Shown piece by piece: positions 7,592 to 16,684 of a stretch of 64,000 nt of DNA (positions within the stretch are counted from its first letter, which is position 1; every line of letters starts with the position of its first letter). The notes beneath the pieces are model-generated. The model saw nothing but the letters and a program-made list of their open reading frames with translations, was not told where the DNA came from and did not search any database. The DNA comes from Desulfomicrobium apsheronum. GTDB lineage: Bacteria; Desulfobacterota; Desulfovibrionia; Desulfovibrionales; Desulfomicrobiaceae. The position numbers were made by a program, and so were the translations under genes. The stretch is taken from the NCBI RefSeq assembly GCF_900114115.1, contig NZ_FORX01000013.1:1-64000 (forward strand), written 5' to 3'.

Positions 7592-10203
7592 TGTCCACCT
7601 CCCAACAACGGATCCTTAATGACTCGTGTAGAAGCTCTTTGATCAGCAGCCCGCATAATCGCCTCCAACCAAGCCATGTTAAAGTGCCCGATGGTGACTA
7701 AAAGATTCAAAATTCTCTCAGTCCATCCAAGTCCAGTATGCGGATTCAAGCCAGCAGCAGACGGAGCCAGATCAAGGCAACATTCCCTCACTTCGGAAAG
7801 TTCTTGTTCCTTGGTGTAAAGAGGAATTGAAGGTAGGGTCGCCCCGTCCATAACACCCCGGATCCAAACTTTGCCGTCTTTGTGTTTTTGATCAGCGGGG
7901 CAGGGATGCCACACAAGGCGAATTTTGCCGTGATGAGCACAGACCAAATAGAGAAGCAGATTAAAATCCTCGGCATCCAAATCAAGAATTTCCCGTTCTA
8001 TATCAGTTGGTGGCAGCTGTACCTCAGGCACAGGGGCGACAGTCATGCCCGCAGCATCAAGCAACTCTTTCCATGGTCCCAACAACGCCTCATGATTTTG
8101 ATCATGCCGTTGGAGTATCGCAAACAAAGCGAGTGTGCTTGCCAGTTCATGCCGCAGGCCTCGCGGGCGCTGTCTTGTATTCCAGTATAATTTTGGAGCC
8201 TTAGCGATGTCAGTCCGGGCATGGAAGATACTATCCCTTGCGCGTTGAATCTGAAGCTGGAAGTCAGGATAGGCTTTTCCGATGTCATGAACTCGTCCAG
8301 CCAAGTGAAAGATATGGGCCAATTCTGAAACCAGCATTTGGGCAATATCACGGGCCTCTTCTGCGACCGCCAAGCTGTGACCAGCGATGGTTTGCCAGCC
8401 TGTTTGACTCAAAGAGTCATCATCCTGAGCAGAATCGGCCTTATTTGCATCCGTGACGGGTTGGCCTGCAAGCGAAACAACATGCTTCATTGATGCAGGA
8501 GACCACCCGCATGCTGTGTCGTAACCACCACAGTTCGCTGCAACCAGTACTGTTTGACCGGGATATAAGTATGTACTTCGAGCTGTCCGCCATACTCCCT
8601 CCTGCCAGTCCCAGACCCAGGCACGATTTCCAGCAGCAAGCCTTTGCGTTTTGCCGCACAACCATTCCCTGGCACGCATAAACGGCACGGCGCATAATTC
8701 TTTTCGTGTCGGTTGAATGCTATCGGCGGGTTGCTCTTTTGGAGGTATGTCTACCCAAAATACGTACAGATCCCGCTCATCACCCGAGCGGATGAAGCGA
8801 CTGATGTCGATGTCGGCACCACTCAAATCCGGAGAAGTGTCAAATAACTCCTCGATTTCATGGCGGAGCAGGAGGTGTGACGGTTCGTAAGGATAAAGAT
8901 CGCGAATATTGGCGTACGCTTCTTCAAATTCTTCGAGGCTCTTAGGTGACACGTCTTGAAGATCGCTCAAAGCTGTCCGAGCTGCGGCCAATTCTTCGGG
9001 ACCATACGGCAGTGCCTTTTTGATATCGTCAGGTTTATCTGCGTTAAAATCTACAACAACAACCTGTGCTGCACCTCCCCAACGAGCGCAGCGTCCAAAA
9101 CGCTGTACAAGACTGGACCAAGGTGCGAGTTCCGTGAAAAGCAGAGTCGATGACATATCCACGCCAGCTTCAATGACCTGAGTTGCCACAATGATGCGGT
9201 CCGTTCCGGGAGTGCAAGCAGCCTTATTCAAAAATTCTTCGCGCCATGATTCGCGTTCACTAGGACGAAAACGGCTGTGCACCAAACGAAGAGTTTCTGA
9301 TGCGACGTTACCCAACAGCTCTTGGTATACCTCCACGGCTCGATCCACAGTGTTCATAACGACAAGCGTTGGCGCGCTTCTACTCTTATCGCGTTCAACA
9401 TGTGCCTTGTGGACGCTTCTTGCCAGTTCCTTGGCTGATTTCATAGATATCGTGCGGCATGTTTTGCGAACATCCCAAAGGTTCCCGCTACGCTCAGGAG
9501 CAGGTATTGTTGATACTGGCATGCCCAGCATCAGATCTTTGGTATCCGGGCTGGTGCAAAACCAATCGGGTTGCAGCGTTGCGCTCATCCACCAGCTAAA
9601 CGTCGGGCGCAACATTTTTGCTTCACAATCGTCATCGTTGCGAAATGCCTGAAGCTGAAAAGAAGTCGCCAAGCCGACATCCATGAGTTGCACTTCGTCC
9701 ATGATCCAGAGTGTATCACTATTGAGAAGGCCGAATTCCATGGGCCATCGAGCTCGCGAAGCTGCATAGCCTCGGTTTAATGCGCGTGACAGAAGCATAT
9801 CCTGCGTACCGATCAGCACGGCACATTCTTCGGGATAAAGCGCCCAATCGCCACAGTCTGTGCCGCCCATGAGCACGTGAACTCCGACCTTGCCCTCATG
9901 GGAACCAGTTCCATTCCAGTAAATGCCAAGACGTTTCAGAGCATTCCGAACTTCCATTTCCGTCTGTTCCACCAGAACACGCATTGGCAGACACCAGACC
10001 AAACGACATGGACAACTCCATTCTTCTTTCTCAAAACGATTCCACAACCACGCACCCAATACTCCGACTGTTTTCCCAAGGCCGGTAGGGATACGGATCA
10101 GGCGATTTCCAAAGGCATCATCTAGTGCCAATTTTATTTGCCACGACCAAGGATCAACTTGGTCGGAGCCGTACATTTTTTGAAAAAATTCTTTGAACTC
10201 CAT
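7588..10203 (-). CDS. cas3: Cas3 helicase-nuclease with C-terminal HD domain
   Basis: An 871-residue Cas3 with reversed domain order. The SF2 helicase comes first: PTGLGKT Walker A at 39-45, DEVQ box at 169-172, SAT at 207-209, QRFGRCAR motif VI at about 367-374. The HD nuclease follows at the C-terminus: GHS with H609, VHDIGK with H639/D640. This order is typical of subtype I-G. It is recruited to the R-loop and degrades target DNA in an ATP- and metal-dependent way. The ATG at 10203, with AAGGTGG 8 nt upstream, is preferred over a GTG four codons earlier. It overlaps csx17 by 4 nt. Confidence 0.95.
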   Translation of the reverse strand: MEFKEFFQKMYGSDQVDPWSWQIKLALDDAFGNRLIRIPTGLGKTVGVLGAWLWNRFEKEEWSCPCRLVWCLPMRVLVEQTEMEVRNALKRLGIYWNGTGSHEGKVGVHVLMGGTDCGDWALYPEECAVLIGTQDMLLSRALNRGYAASRARWPMEFGLLNSDTLWIMDEVQLMDVGLATSFQLQAFRNDDDCEAKMLRPTFSWWMSATLQPDWFCTSPDTKDLMLGMPVSTIPAPERSGNLWDVRKTCRTISMKSAKELARSVHKAHVERDKSRSAPTLVVMNTVDRAVEVYQELLGNVASETLRLVHSRFRPSERESWREEFLNKAACTPGTDRIIVATQVIEAGVDMSSTLLFTELAPWSSLVQRFGRCARWGGAAQVVVVDFNADKPDDIKKALPYGPEELAAARTALSDLQDVSPKSLEEFEEAYANIRDLYPYEPSHLLLRHEIEELFDTSPDLSGADIDISRFIRSGDERDLYVFWVDIPPKEQPADSIQPTRKELCAVPFMRAREWLCGKTQRLAAGNRAWVWDWQEGVWRTARSTYLYPGQTVLVAANCGGYDTACGWSPASMKHVVSLAGQPVTDANKADSAQDDDSLSQTGWQTIAGHSLAVAEEARDIAQMLVSELAHIFHLAGRVHDIGKAYPDFQLQIQRARDSIFHARTDIAKAPKLYWNTRQRPRGLRHELASTLALFAILQRHDQNHEALLGPWKELLDAAGMTVAPVPEVQLPPTDIEREILDLDAEDFNLLLYLVCAHHGKIRLVWHPCPADQKHKDGKVWIRGVMDGATLPSIPLYTKEQELSEVRECCLDLAPSAAGLNPHTGLGWTERILNLLVTIGHFNMAWLEAIMRAADQRASTRVIKDPLLGGGQ

Positions 10204-10228
10204 GTGATATTCCACCTTGTATCGTTTG

Positions 10229-11236
10229 CTATTCGGTCACTGCGATGCTTTTGGATTCTCGCCCCCCCATCCCATACCTCCCCACCATCCCCCTCACCTT
10301 CTCCATCGCCTCTTCCCTGAGCCACTCCGGCTCCAGCACCTCGAAATCCGCTCCCCAGCGCATGGCCCACCACAGCACTTCCCTGGGTTCCGTCGCCCGT
10401 ACCTCGTAGACCAGCGAGTCGTCGGGGTTGTCTGTCAGGAGCTGGCTGGGGTTGTGGTACTCCTCTCGGATGTACGGCGCCGCGAAGGGTGAAAACCAGA
10501 TGCGTACGGTCTCTGGCTCGCGTTCGGTGGCGAAGACGCGAAACGAGCTCAGGCGGCGCTCGTGGTAGGCGTAGTCGCGGTTGTTGGTGAAGGTGATTTC
10601 CGTCAGCCGTGCCCGGCGGATGCGGCATGCCTTGAAGCATCGCACTGCCCTGCGACCCCAGTGGTAGCCGTCCAGGTACAGCGCCCCATCCAGTACGTAG
10701 AGCTGGTAGGGGTCGACCTCGAACTCCTCGGGCTCGGCATGCGGTTTGGCGTAGGAGACCGCAATCCGCCTACGCTCGGTGACCGCCCTGAACAGCGTGT
10801 CCACGACCTGGCCCCGGCCGCCGACGTGCGCCGGCATTTCCGGCCCGCTCAAGAGCGCCGAACAGGCGGCGGCGACCGAGGCCTCGTTCACGGCCAGGAG
10901 CTTGGTGGCCGCCTTTCTCGCCCGCGAGGCCAGGAAGGATTCCTGCAGACCGCCCAGCCGACCCATGGCCAGGATGATGGCCAGGCGCTCGTCAAGGGTC
11001 AGATCCGGCGCTGTCAGGAAGGCGTCCTTCTCGATGACGTGCCGACGGGCCTTCCTGTCGAAACGAAAATCCATCCCGAGCCCCTTGAGCAGCGCACAGT
11101 ACCTGCCGTAGGTCGACGTCCCGACGCCGAGTTCCTGCCGAAGCTCGCCCGGTGATTTTCCTGGTGTCGCCTTGATGGCCATGTACAGATACAAAACCCG
11201 CTCCAGCTTCGAAGAATCAAAACCATTTGCTCCCAT
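10229..11236 (-). CDS. WYL-domain transcriptional regulator
   Basis: A 335-residue regulator. An N-terminal winged-helix region (about 10-60) is followed by a WYL domain (about 130-240) with VDPYQLYVLDGALYLDGY, and a C-terminal WCX-like domain (about 250-325). WYL proteins bind small ligands or nucleic acid and often control CRISPR-Cas or phage-defence genes. It lies 25 bp upstream of cas3 in the same direction, so it is probably the first gene of the cas operon. The ATG at 11236, with GGAG 9 nt upstream, is preferred over a TTG 12 codons earlier. Confidence 0.88.
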   Translation of the reverse strand: MGANGFDSSKLERVLYLYMAIKATPGKSPGELRQELGVGTSTYGRYCALLKGLGMDFRFDRKARRHVIEKDAFLTAPDLTLDERLAIILAMGRLGGLQESFLASRARKAATKLLAVNEASVAAACSALLSGPEMPAHVGGRGQVVDTLFRAVTERRRIAVSYAKPHAEPEEFEVDPYQLYVLDGALYLDGYHWGRRAVRCFKACRIRRARLTEITFTNNRDYAYHERRLSSFRVFATEREPETVRIWFSPFAAPYIREEYHNPSQLLTDNPDDSLVYEVRATEPREVLWWAMRWGADFEVLEPEWLREEAMEKVRGMVGRYGMGGRESKSIAVTE

Positions 11237-11789
11237 CTCCTCGCTCTCCGTCCGGTTTCGCGGCAAGCACAAAAAAACAGATCTTCCCAGGCAGTGGGGA
11301 TGATCCGTAAATCACAATGCATCGACAATAAAATATTCCTGAATTTGTTGCCGAATACTGTAGGGAATAACAAGAACAAAATTATGTATGACACAACTAC
11401 AATACATAATACGTATCTAATTGATTACGGCCTGATATACATACTTAAAAATATTTAATCATTTAAAACTAATAACATAAACAAGATTTGATAGTATACA
11501 ACGTCACAGAAATTTATCCGAAAGTTACGCACAATGCGGACTCCCTCCAGAAAGACATTCAATCGGAATCATCGTATCCACGAGTTTATCAGCATACGCA
11601 ATCAAATGCTTACGAATATCGACCAGTATTGAATCTCTATAATACCGATCAATACTTAGTATATTTTGTATAAAAATACGGACAATGCAGTACTGGCGGA
11701 GGATTTAGCCGATAAGTGGTCGTTCTATCAGGCAATCCTCGAAAGGACAGACAGGTCTTGCGGGAGGAAGCGAGTCTGATCGTGGAAAC
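11237..11789. other. AT-rich intergenic region upstream of the cas operon
   Basis: About 550 bp without a convincing gene, clearly AT-rich at 11300-11680. It must hold the promoter of the WYL-cas3 operon. One 8-bp inverted repeat, AGTATTGA (11625-11632) with TCAATACT (11649-11656), is visible, but it lies about 400 bp from the WYL start. No tRNA, repeat array or clear promoter was recognised. Confidence 0.5.
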
Positions 11790-11825
11790 AAAAAAGACCC
11801 CCCTGGAAACGACTTCCAGGGGGGT
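11790..11825 (-). terminator. Rho-independent terminator of pta-ackA
   Basis: On the minus strand, 30 bp after the ackA stop, a 12-bp perfect stem (ACCCCCCTGGAA / TTCCAGGGGGGT; 11797-11808 with 11814-11825, 5-nt loop) is followed by a run of T. This separates the lactate module from the CRISPR locus. Confidence 0.9.
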
Positions 11826-11854
11826 ACAAGGAGGGGGAGGGACTTCTTTTTTCT

Positions 11855-13060
11855 CTACTTCAGGACGCTCAAGGTGGCCTTGGCTATGGCCAGTTCCTCG
11901 TTAGTGGGGATAACGAGGATGGCGACCTTGCTTCCGTCCGCCTGCACTGCCGTCGCGACTTTCTTGCGACCGGCGTTGAGGGCGGGATCAATGCTGATGC
12001 CGAGATGTTCGAGATTCGCGCAGACGCGGGCGCGGACGATTTCGTCATTCTCGCCGATGCCGGCGGTGAAGACCAGGGCGTCCAGAGGACCGGTCACGGC
12101 GTAATAGGCGCCGATATATTTCTTGATGCGGTAGACGAACATGTCCACGGCCAGGGCGGCCTTCTTGTCGCCCTTATCCGCCGCGGAATGAATGTCGCGC
12201 ATGTCGTTCATGCCGCAGATGCCCTTGAGGCCGCTCTGCTTGTTCAAAATGGAGTCAACCTCATCCATGGAGAGGCCCTTTTCCTTCATGAGGAAAGGCA
12301 GGATGGCGGGATCGATGTCGCCGCTGCGGGTGCCCATCATTACGCCGGCCAGAGGGGTCAGACCCATGGAGGTGTCGATGCACTTGCCGCCGCGCACGGC
12401 TGCCATGCTGCAGCCGTTGCCCAAGTGCAGAGTGACCAGGTTCACTTCGTCCTCGGCCTTGCCGAGCATGGCCGCCGCCTGCTGCGCGACATAGCGGTGC
12501 GAGGTGCCGTGGAATCCGTAACGGCGGATCTTGAGCTCTTCGTACAGCTCGTAGGGGATCGGATACATGAAGGCTTCGGCGGGCATGGTCTGGTGGAATT
12601 CCGTGTCGAACACGGCCACCTGCGGCACACCGGCGAAAAGCTCGCGGGCGACCTCGATGCCGACCAGGTTGGCCGGGTTGTGCAGAGGCGAAAGATGACA
12701 GTTCTCGCGGATCTTCTCCACCACGTCGTCATCGATGAGCGTGCTCTGAAACAGAGTCTCGCCGCCCTGAACGACACGATGCCCGATGGCGTTGATTTCG
12801 GCGGAAGAGGCGATGACGCCGGTGTCCGCGCCCGTGACCAGATCGACCACGGTGTGCATGGCCGCGCGATGGTCAGGGAAGGCCACTTCACGCTCGACCT
12901 CGGCCTCGCGATCCGTGCCCGGCCAGGACTTCTGGCTGACCTTGCCCATGGTGTCGCCGATGCGCTCGACCAGGCCGGTGGTCATGACCGCGCCGTTATC
13001 CATGTCCAGAAGCTGGTATTTGAGGGAAGAACTCCCTGAATTGACTACAAATATCTTCAT
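11855..13060 (-). CDS. ackA: Acetate kinase
   Basis: A 401-residue acetate kinase of normal length. It starts MKIFVVNSGSSSLKYQL, the first ASKHA phosphate-binding motif, and contains RRYGFHGTSHRY, the signature with the catalytic His, and TLHLGNGCSM. It converts acetyl phosphate plus ADP to acetate plus ATP, the substrate-level ATP gain of incomplete lactate oxidation. It starts 10 bp after pta ends, with a GAGAGG ribosome site, and is followed by a strong terminator. Confidence 0.97.
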   Translation of the reverse strand: MKIFVVNSGSSSLKYQLLDMDNGAVMTTGLVERIGDTMGKVSQKSWPGTDREAEVEREVAFPDHRAAMHTVVDLVTGADTGVIASSAEINAIGHRVVQGGETLFQSTLIDDDVVEKIRENCHLSPLHNPANLVGIEVARELFAGVPQVAVFDTEFHQTMPAEAFMYPIPYELYEELKIRRYGFHGTSHRYVAQQAAAMLGKAEDEVNLVTLHLGNGCSMAAVRGGKCIDTSMGLTPLAGVMMGTRSGDIDPAILPFLMKEKGLSMDEVDSILNKQSGLKGICGMNDMRDIHSAADKGDKKAALAVDMFVYRIKKYIGAYYAVTGPLDALVFTAGIGENDEIVRARVCANLEHLGISIDPALNAGRKKVATAVQADGSKVAILVIPTNEELAIAKATLSVLK

Positions 13061-13070
13061 AATATCCTCT

Positions 13071-15173
13071 CTATATTAAACCTTTTTCGGCCTGGGCCTG
13101 AATGGCCGTGATGGCCACGGTGTTGACGATATCGGCGACGGTGCAACCGCGGCTCAGGTCATTGACGGGCTTGTTGAGGCCCTGCAGGACCGGCCCGATG
13201 GCCACGGCGTTGGCGGCGCGCTGCACTGCCTTGTAGGTGTTGTTGCCGGTGTTCAGATCCGGGAAGATGAAGACCGTGGCCCGGCCGGCGACCTGGCTGC
13301 CCGGCAGCTTCTTGGCGCCGACTTCCGGATCGATGGCCGCGTCATACTGGAGCGGACCTTCAAGGAGCAGGTCCGGAGCCTTTTCGCGAGCGATGCGGGT
13401 GGCCTCGATGACCACGTCCACGTCTCCGCCCGCACCGGAATCGCCGGTGGAATAGGACAGCATGGCGACACGCGGTTCAACGCCGAAAATACGGGCCGTC
13501 TCGGCGGAGTTCATGGCGATCTCGGCCAGCTGCGGCGCGGTGGGATTGGGGTTCACGGCGCAGTCGCCGAAAACCAGCACGCGGTCTTTAAGACACATCA
13601 GGAACACGCTCGACACGATGGAAGCGCCGGGCTTGGTCTTGATGATCTGAAATGCGGGACGGATGGTATGGGCCGTGGTGTTGATGGCGCCGGAAACCAT
13701 GCCGTCGGCCTGGCCCTTGAAGACCATCATGGTGCCGTAATAGGTCGGGTCGACCATGCAGTCGCAGGCCACTTCCTTGGAGACGCCCTTCTTCTTGCGC
13801 AGGTCCATGAAGGTGGAGACGTAATCGCCGTAGTCGGGGGAAGCGGCCGGATCGATGATGTTCACGCCGGTCAGGCTGAGTCCCAGCTGGGAAGTCATGG
13901 ATGCGATGGCCTTGGGATCGCCAAGGATGGTCAAATCGACCACGCCGCGTCGCAGCAGGATGTCGGCGGCACGCAGGATGCGGTCATCGCCGCCTTCGGG
14001 CAGGACGATATGCTGCTTGTTGCGCTTGGCCTTTTCGATGAGACCGTACTCGAACATCTGCGGAGTGACCTTGGTCGATTTCCGGGTATCGAGACGCTGC
14101 CGAAGCTCGTCCGTGGCCACGTTCTCCTCGAACACGCCAAGGGCGGAAGCGATCTTCTTCTGATCGCCCGGCTCGATCTTGCCGTACATGTTGTACAGGC
14201 GGCGCGCGGTCTGGAAGGTGGCCTCCTTGCCGAGCAATACGGGCACGGGCACGCCGGTCCAGCCGTCGATGAGCCGGGCCACGCTCTTGCCGGGGGCGAT
14301 GCCGCCGGTGAGCAGGATTCCGGAGATGTCGGGATATGAGGACGACTGCCGGGATGCCAGGCTGCTGACGATGATGTCCGAGCGGTCGCCAGGAGTGACC
14401 ACCAGGCTGCCGCGCTCAATGTAATTGAGAAAATTTTCGATCTGCATGGCGGCAACGACGATGTCGTCGACCTGGGTGCCCAGATTTTCCTTGCCGTAAA
14501 GCACTTCCGCCCCAACCCACTTCATGACGTCGCCCACCGTGGGCTTGCCCAGAATGGCCACCTCGGGGATGATGTAGAGCAGCATGTCGGGCTTGTTCAT
14601 GGACTTCTTGAGCGCGATGCGCAGGGCTTCGCGATCCGGGACGTCGGTGCGGTTTATGACCACGCCGAGAATGTCCACGGCCTTGTCGGCAAAAGATTCC
14701 ACCGCAAGCTTGGTCGTGCTTATGATCTCGTGTTCGGTCTTCTGGCAGGCGTTGGAGATGACCAGAAGCGGGCTGCCCAGGTTGGCGGCGATGTCGGCGT
14801 TGATGTCGAACTCGAACGCGGGGCTGGTGCCCTCGAAATCCGTGCCTTCAAGCAGAACGAAATCGCACTTGCTCTCCAGCTCTTTATATTTATTGATGAT
14901 TTTTTCGATCAGAAGAGAATGCTGACCCGCGTTGACCAGTTCCTTGGCCTGCTGCATGGTCAGGGCGTAGGTCTCGCTGTACTGCAGGCCCAGGTAGAAC
15001 TGGGACAGTACGAGGTCGATGTCGTGGTCCTTGCGGTCAGGCACATCGTTGATGATGGGTCTGAAAAAACCGACACGCCGAATGTCGCGCAGGAGCATTT
15101 GCATGACGCCCAGAACGATGGCTGATTTTCCGCTTCGAGATTCCGTTGCCGTAATGTATAGATTTCTGGCCAT
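13071..15173 (-). CDS. pta: Phosphate acetyltransferase, long form
   Basis: A 700-residue three-part enzyme: an N-terminal BioD-like P-loop domain (TATESRSGKSAIVLGV at 8-23), a central DRTGG domain (about 215-320), and a C-terminal catalytic PTA domain (about 370-695) with LPEGGDDRILRAA and the SYSTGDSGAG region. It converts acetyl-CoA and phosphate to acetyl phosphate for AckA. The long form is the allosterically regulated type in enterobacteria. A terminator and about 165 bp separate it from glcF, so pta-ackA probably has its own promoter as well. Confidence 0.96.
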   Translation of the reverse strand: MARNLYITATESRSGKSAIVLGVMQMLLRDIRRVGFFRPIINDVPDRKDHDIDLVLSQFYLGLQYSETYALTMQQAKELVNAGQHSLLIEKIINKYKELESKCDFVLLEGTDFEGTSPAFEFDINADIAANLGSPLLVISNACQKTEHEIISTTKLAVESFADKAVDILGVVINRTDVPDREALRIALKKSMNKPDMLLYIIPEVAILGKPTVGDVMKWVGAEVLYGKENLGTQVDDIVVAAMQIENFLNYIERGSLVVTPGDRSDIIVSSLASRQSSSYPDISGILLTGGIAPGKSVARLIDGWTGVPVPVLLGKEATFQTARRLYNMYGKIEPGDQKKIASALGVFEENVATDELRQRLDTRKSTKVTPQMFEYGLIEKAKRNKQHIVLPEGGDDRILRAADILLRRGVVDLTILGDPKAIASMTSQLGLSLTGVNIIDPAASPDYGDYVSTFMDLRKKKGVSKEVACDCMVDPTYYGTMMVFKGQADGMVSGAINTTAHTIRPAFQIIKTKPGASIVSSVFLMCLKDRVLVFGDCAVNPNPTAPQLAEIAMNSAETARIFGVEPRVAMLSYSTGDSGAGGDVDVVIEATRIAREKAPDLLLEGPLQYDAAIDPEVGAKKLPGSQVAGRATVFIFPDLNTGNNTYKAVQRAANAVAIGPVLQGLNKPVNDLSRGCTVADIVNTVAITAIQAQAEKGLI

Positions 15174-15338
15174 AGTGCTTCCCTTGAAAGCCGGTTTCTT
15201 CTGGGACGCGCACCGTGAATGATTCGTGGCGACCCGTCAAATTGGTTGGTTACACAATCCGGTTGTTTGTGAAAAAAAGAGAACGATTAGTCAATGCCTT
15301 TTTTTCGACGGAATTTCAACCAACTGCATTATTAATTG

Positions 15339-15381
15339 AAAAGGCGTCGACACCGGGGTCAAAACCCCGCGCGCCGACGCC
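15339..15381 (-). terminator. Terminator after the por-lctP-glcDF genes
   Basis: Just after the glcF stop on the minus strand: outer stem GGCGTCG / CGACGCC (15343-15349 with 15375-15381) and an inner CGGGG / CCCCG stem, followed by TTTT. It would end or attenuate the upstream transcript before pta-ackA. Confidence 0.75.
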
Positions 15382-15389
15382 GTGTCTCA

Positions 15390-16682
15390 TTAAAGCGTTT
15401 CCGCGTAGATTTCCATGACGTGTTTGACCGCGACATTGTCCTTGTTCTGGGAGAGCATGTCGGAGATCTGCATCATGCACGCAGGACAACCAGTGGCCAC
15501 AATCTGGGCTCCGGAAGCGACGATGTTGTCGCGCTTCTGGGTCCCGATATCCTTGGAGACCTTGTAGTGCTGCAGGTTGAAGCTGCCGCCGCAACCGCAG
15601 CAGCGGTCGGCGTCGGCCATTTCAACGAATTCCACGTTCGGGTTGGTCTTCAAAAGCTGCCGGGGCTGCTCGGAGACCTTCATGGACTTCTTCAGGTGAC
15701 AGGGGTCATGGTAGGTGATCTTGGCCCCATGACCTTCGACGGGCATGGCCACCTTCAGCACATCTACCATGAACTGGTTCACGTCCATGACCTTGGCGGA
15801 CATGGCCGCGATGCGATCCTGCATGCTCTGGGTCTTGTCCCCGGACATGAGCGGCCACAGCTCGTGCATGGTCGCCGTGCAGGTGGCGCAGGCAGTGAGC
15901 AGGTAATCGAAGTTCTCCTTCTCAAAGACCTCAAGGTTGCGCTTGACCAGCTTGTCGAAGGACTCCTTGTCCCCGGAAGCCAGGGCCGGAATGCCACAGC
16001 AGGCCTGACCGGAAGGCATGTAGATGCCGACCTCGTGGTGTGTCAGGGCCTTGAGCACGGCCTGACCGACCCGGGGGTAGATCTTGTCGATGACGCAACC
16101 GGGGAAGAAGGCCACGCGGTACCCGCTCTTTCCGGGGCGGGTATTGCGGGTCGGCTCCAGCTTGCGCAGGGGCTTCGGGGCCAGGGGCATGAAATGCCGC
16201 TCGCCGATGACCGGAGCGTTGACGATGCGCGAACAGGAAGACCCGATGACATCATTGGCCGTCTTGGTGAACACGCCCTGGAACTTGGAGGCCACGTCCA
16301 GCACGGAGTTGAAGAGCGCCGGCTTGGTCAGAAGACCCTGGAAGATAACCTTCTTGACGGTGGGCAAACCCATGTACGTGTTCACGATGACGCGGGCTTT
16401 CAGGAAAATGTCCAGCACCTTCACGCCGCTGGGACAGTTGGCCGCGCATGAGCCGCACAGCAGGCACATGTTCAGCTTGTCCTGCACTCCCTCGGGATCC
16501 TTGATCATTTCATGCGACAGGTTTTCCAGGAGCGCGATCTTGCCCCGGGCCACGTCGCCCTCATTCATGGTTTCGGCAAACACCGGACAAACCGCCTGGC
16601 ACAAGCCGCACTTCATGCACGCGACCATCTGGTCGTCGAGTTCATGCAGCATTTTGGCCAGTTGATGAACGTCTGCAGTCAT
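15390..16682 (-). CDS. Lactate dehydrogenase Fe-S subunit (GlcF/CCG type)
   Basis: A 430-residue protein with two 4Fe-4S motifs near the N-terminus (CMKCGLCQAVCP, cysteines 22, 25, 28, 32, and CLLCGSCAANCP) and two CCG-type cysteine regions in the C-terminal half (CATCTAT; CCGCGG followed by CPACM). It should carry electrons from the FAD subunit encoded just upstream toward the membrane pool or soluble carriers. The order matches the D. vulgaris D-lactate dehydrogenase pair. The ATG at 16682 is chosen, 2 nt after the preceding stop; the longer frame upstream is antisense-type sequence inside glcD. Confidence 0.93.
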   Translation of the reverse strand: MTADVHQLAKMLHELDDQMVACMKCGLCQAVCPVFAETMNEGDVARGKIALLENLSHEMIKDPEGVQDKLNMCLLCGSCAANCPSGVKVLDIFLKARVIVNTYMGLPTVKKVIFQGLLTKPALFNSVLDVASKFQGVFTKTANDVIGSSCSRIVNAPVIGERHFMPLAPKPLRKLEPTRNTRPGKSGYRVAFFPGCVIDKIYPRVGQAVLKALTHHEVGIYMPSGQACCGIPALASGDKESFDKLVKRNLEVFEKENFDYLLTACATCTATMHELWPLMSGDKTQSMQDRIAAMSAKVMDVNQFMVDVLKVAMPVEGHGAKITYHDPCHLKKSMKVSEQPRQLLKTNPNVEFVEMADADRCCGCGGSFNLQHYKVSKDIGTQKRDNIVASGAQIVATGCPACMMQISDMLSQNKDNVAVKHVMEIYAETL

Positions 16683-16684
16683 GA

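Noticed and set aside
9169-9180. GCTTCAATGA, matching the first 10 bases of the CRISPR repeat, inside cas3
   Set aside because: The match stops after 10 bases, the stem is absent, and the bases are coding in a well conserved helicase region; chance is enough.
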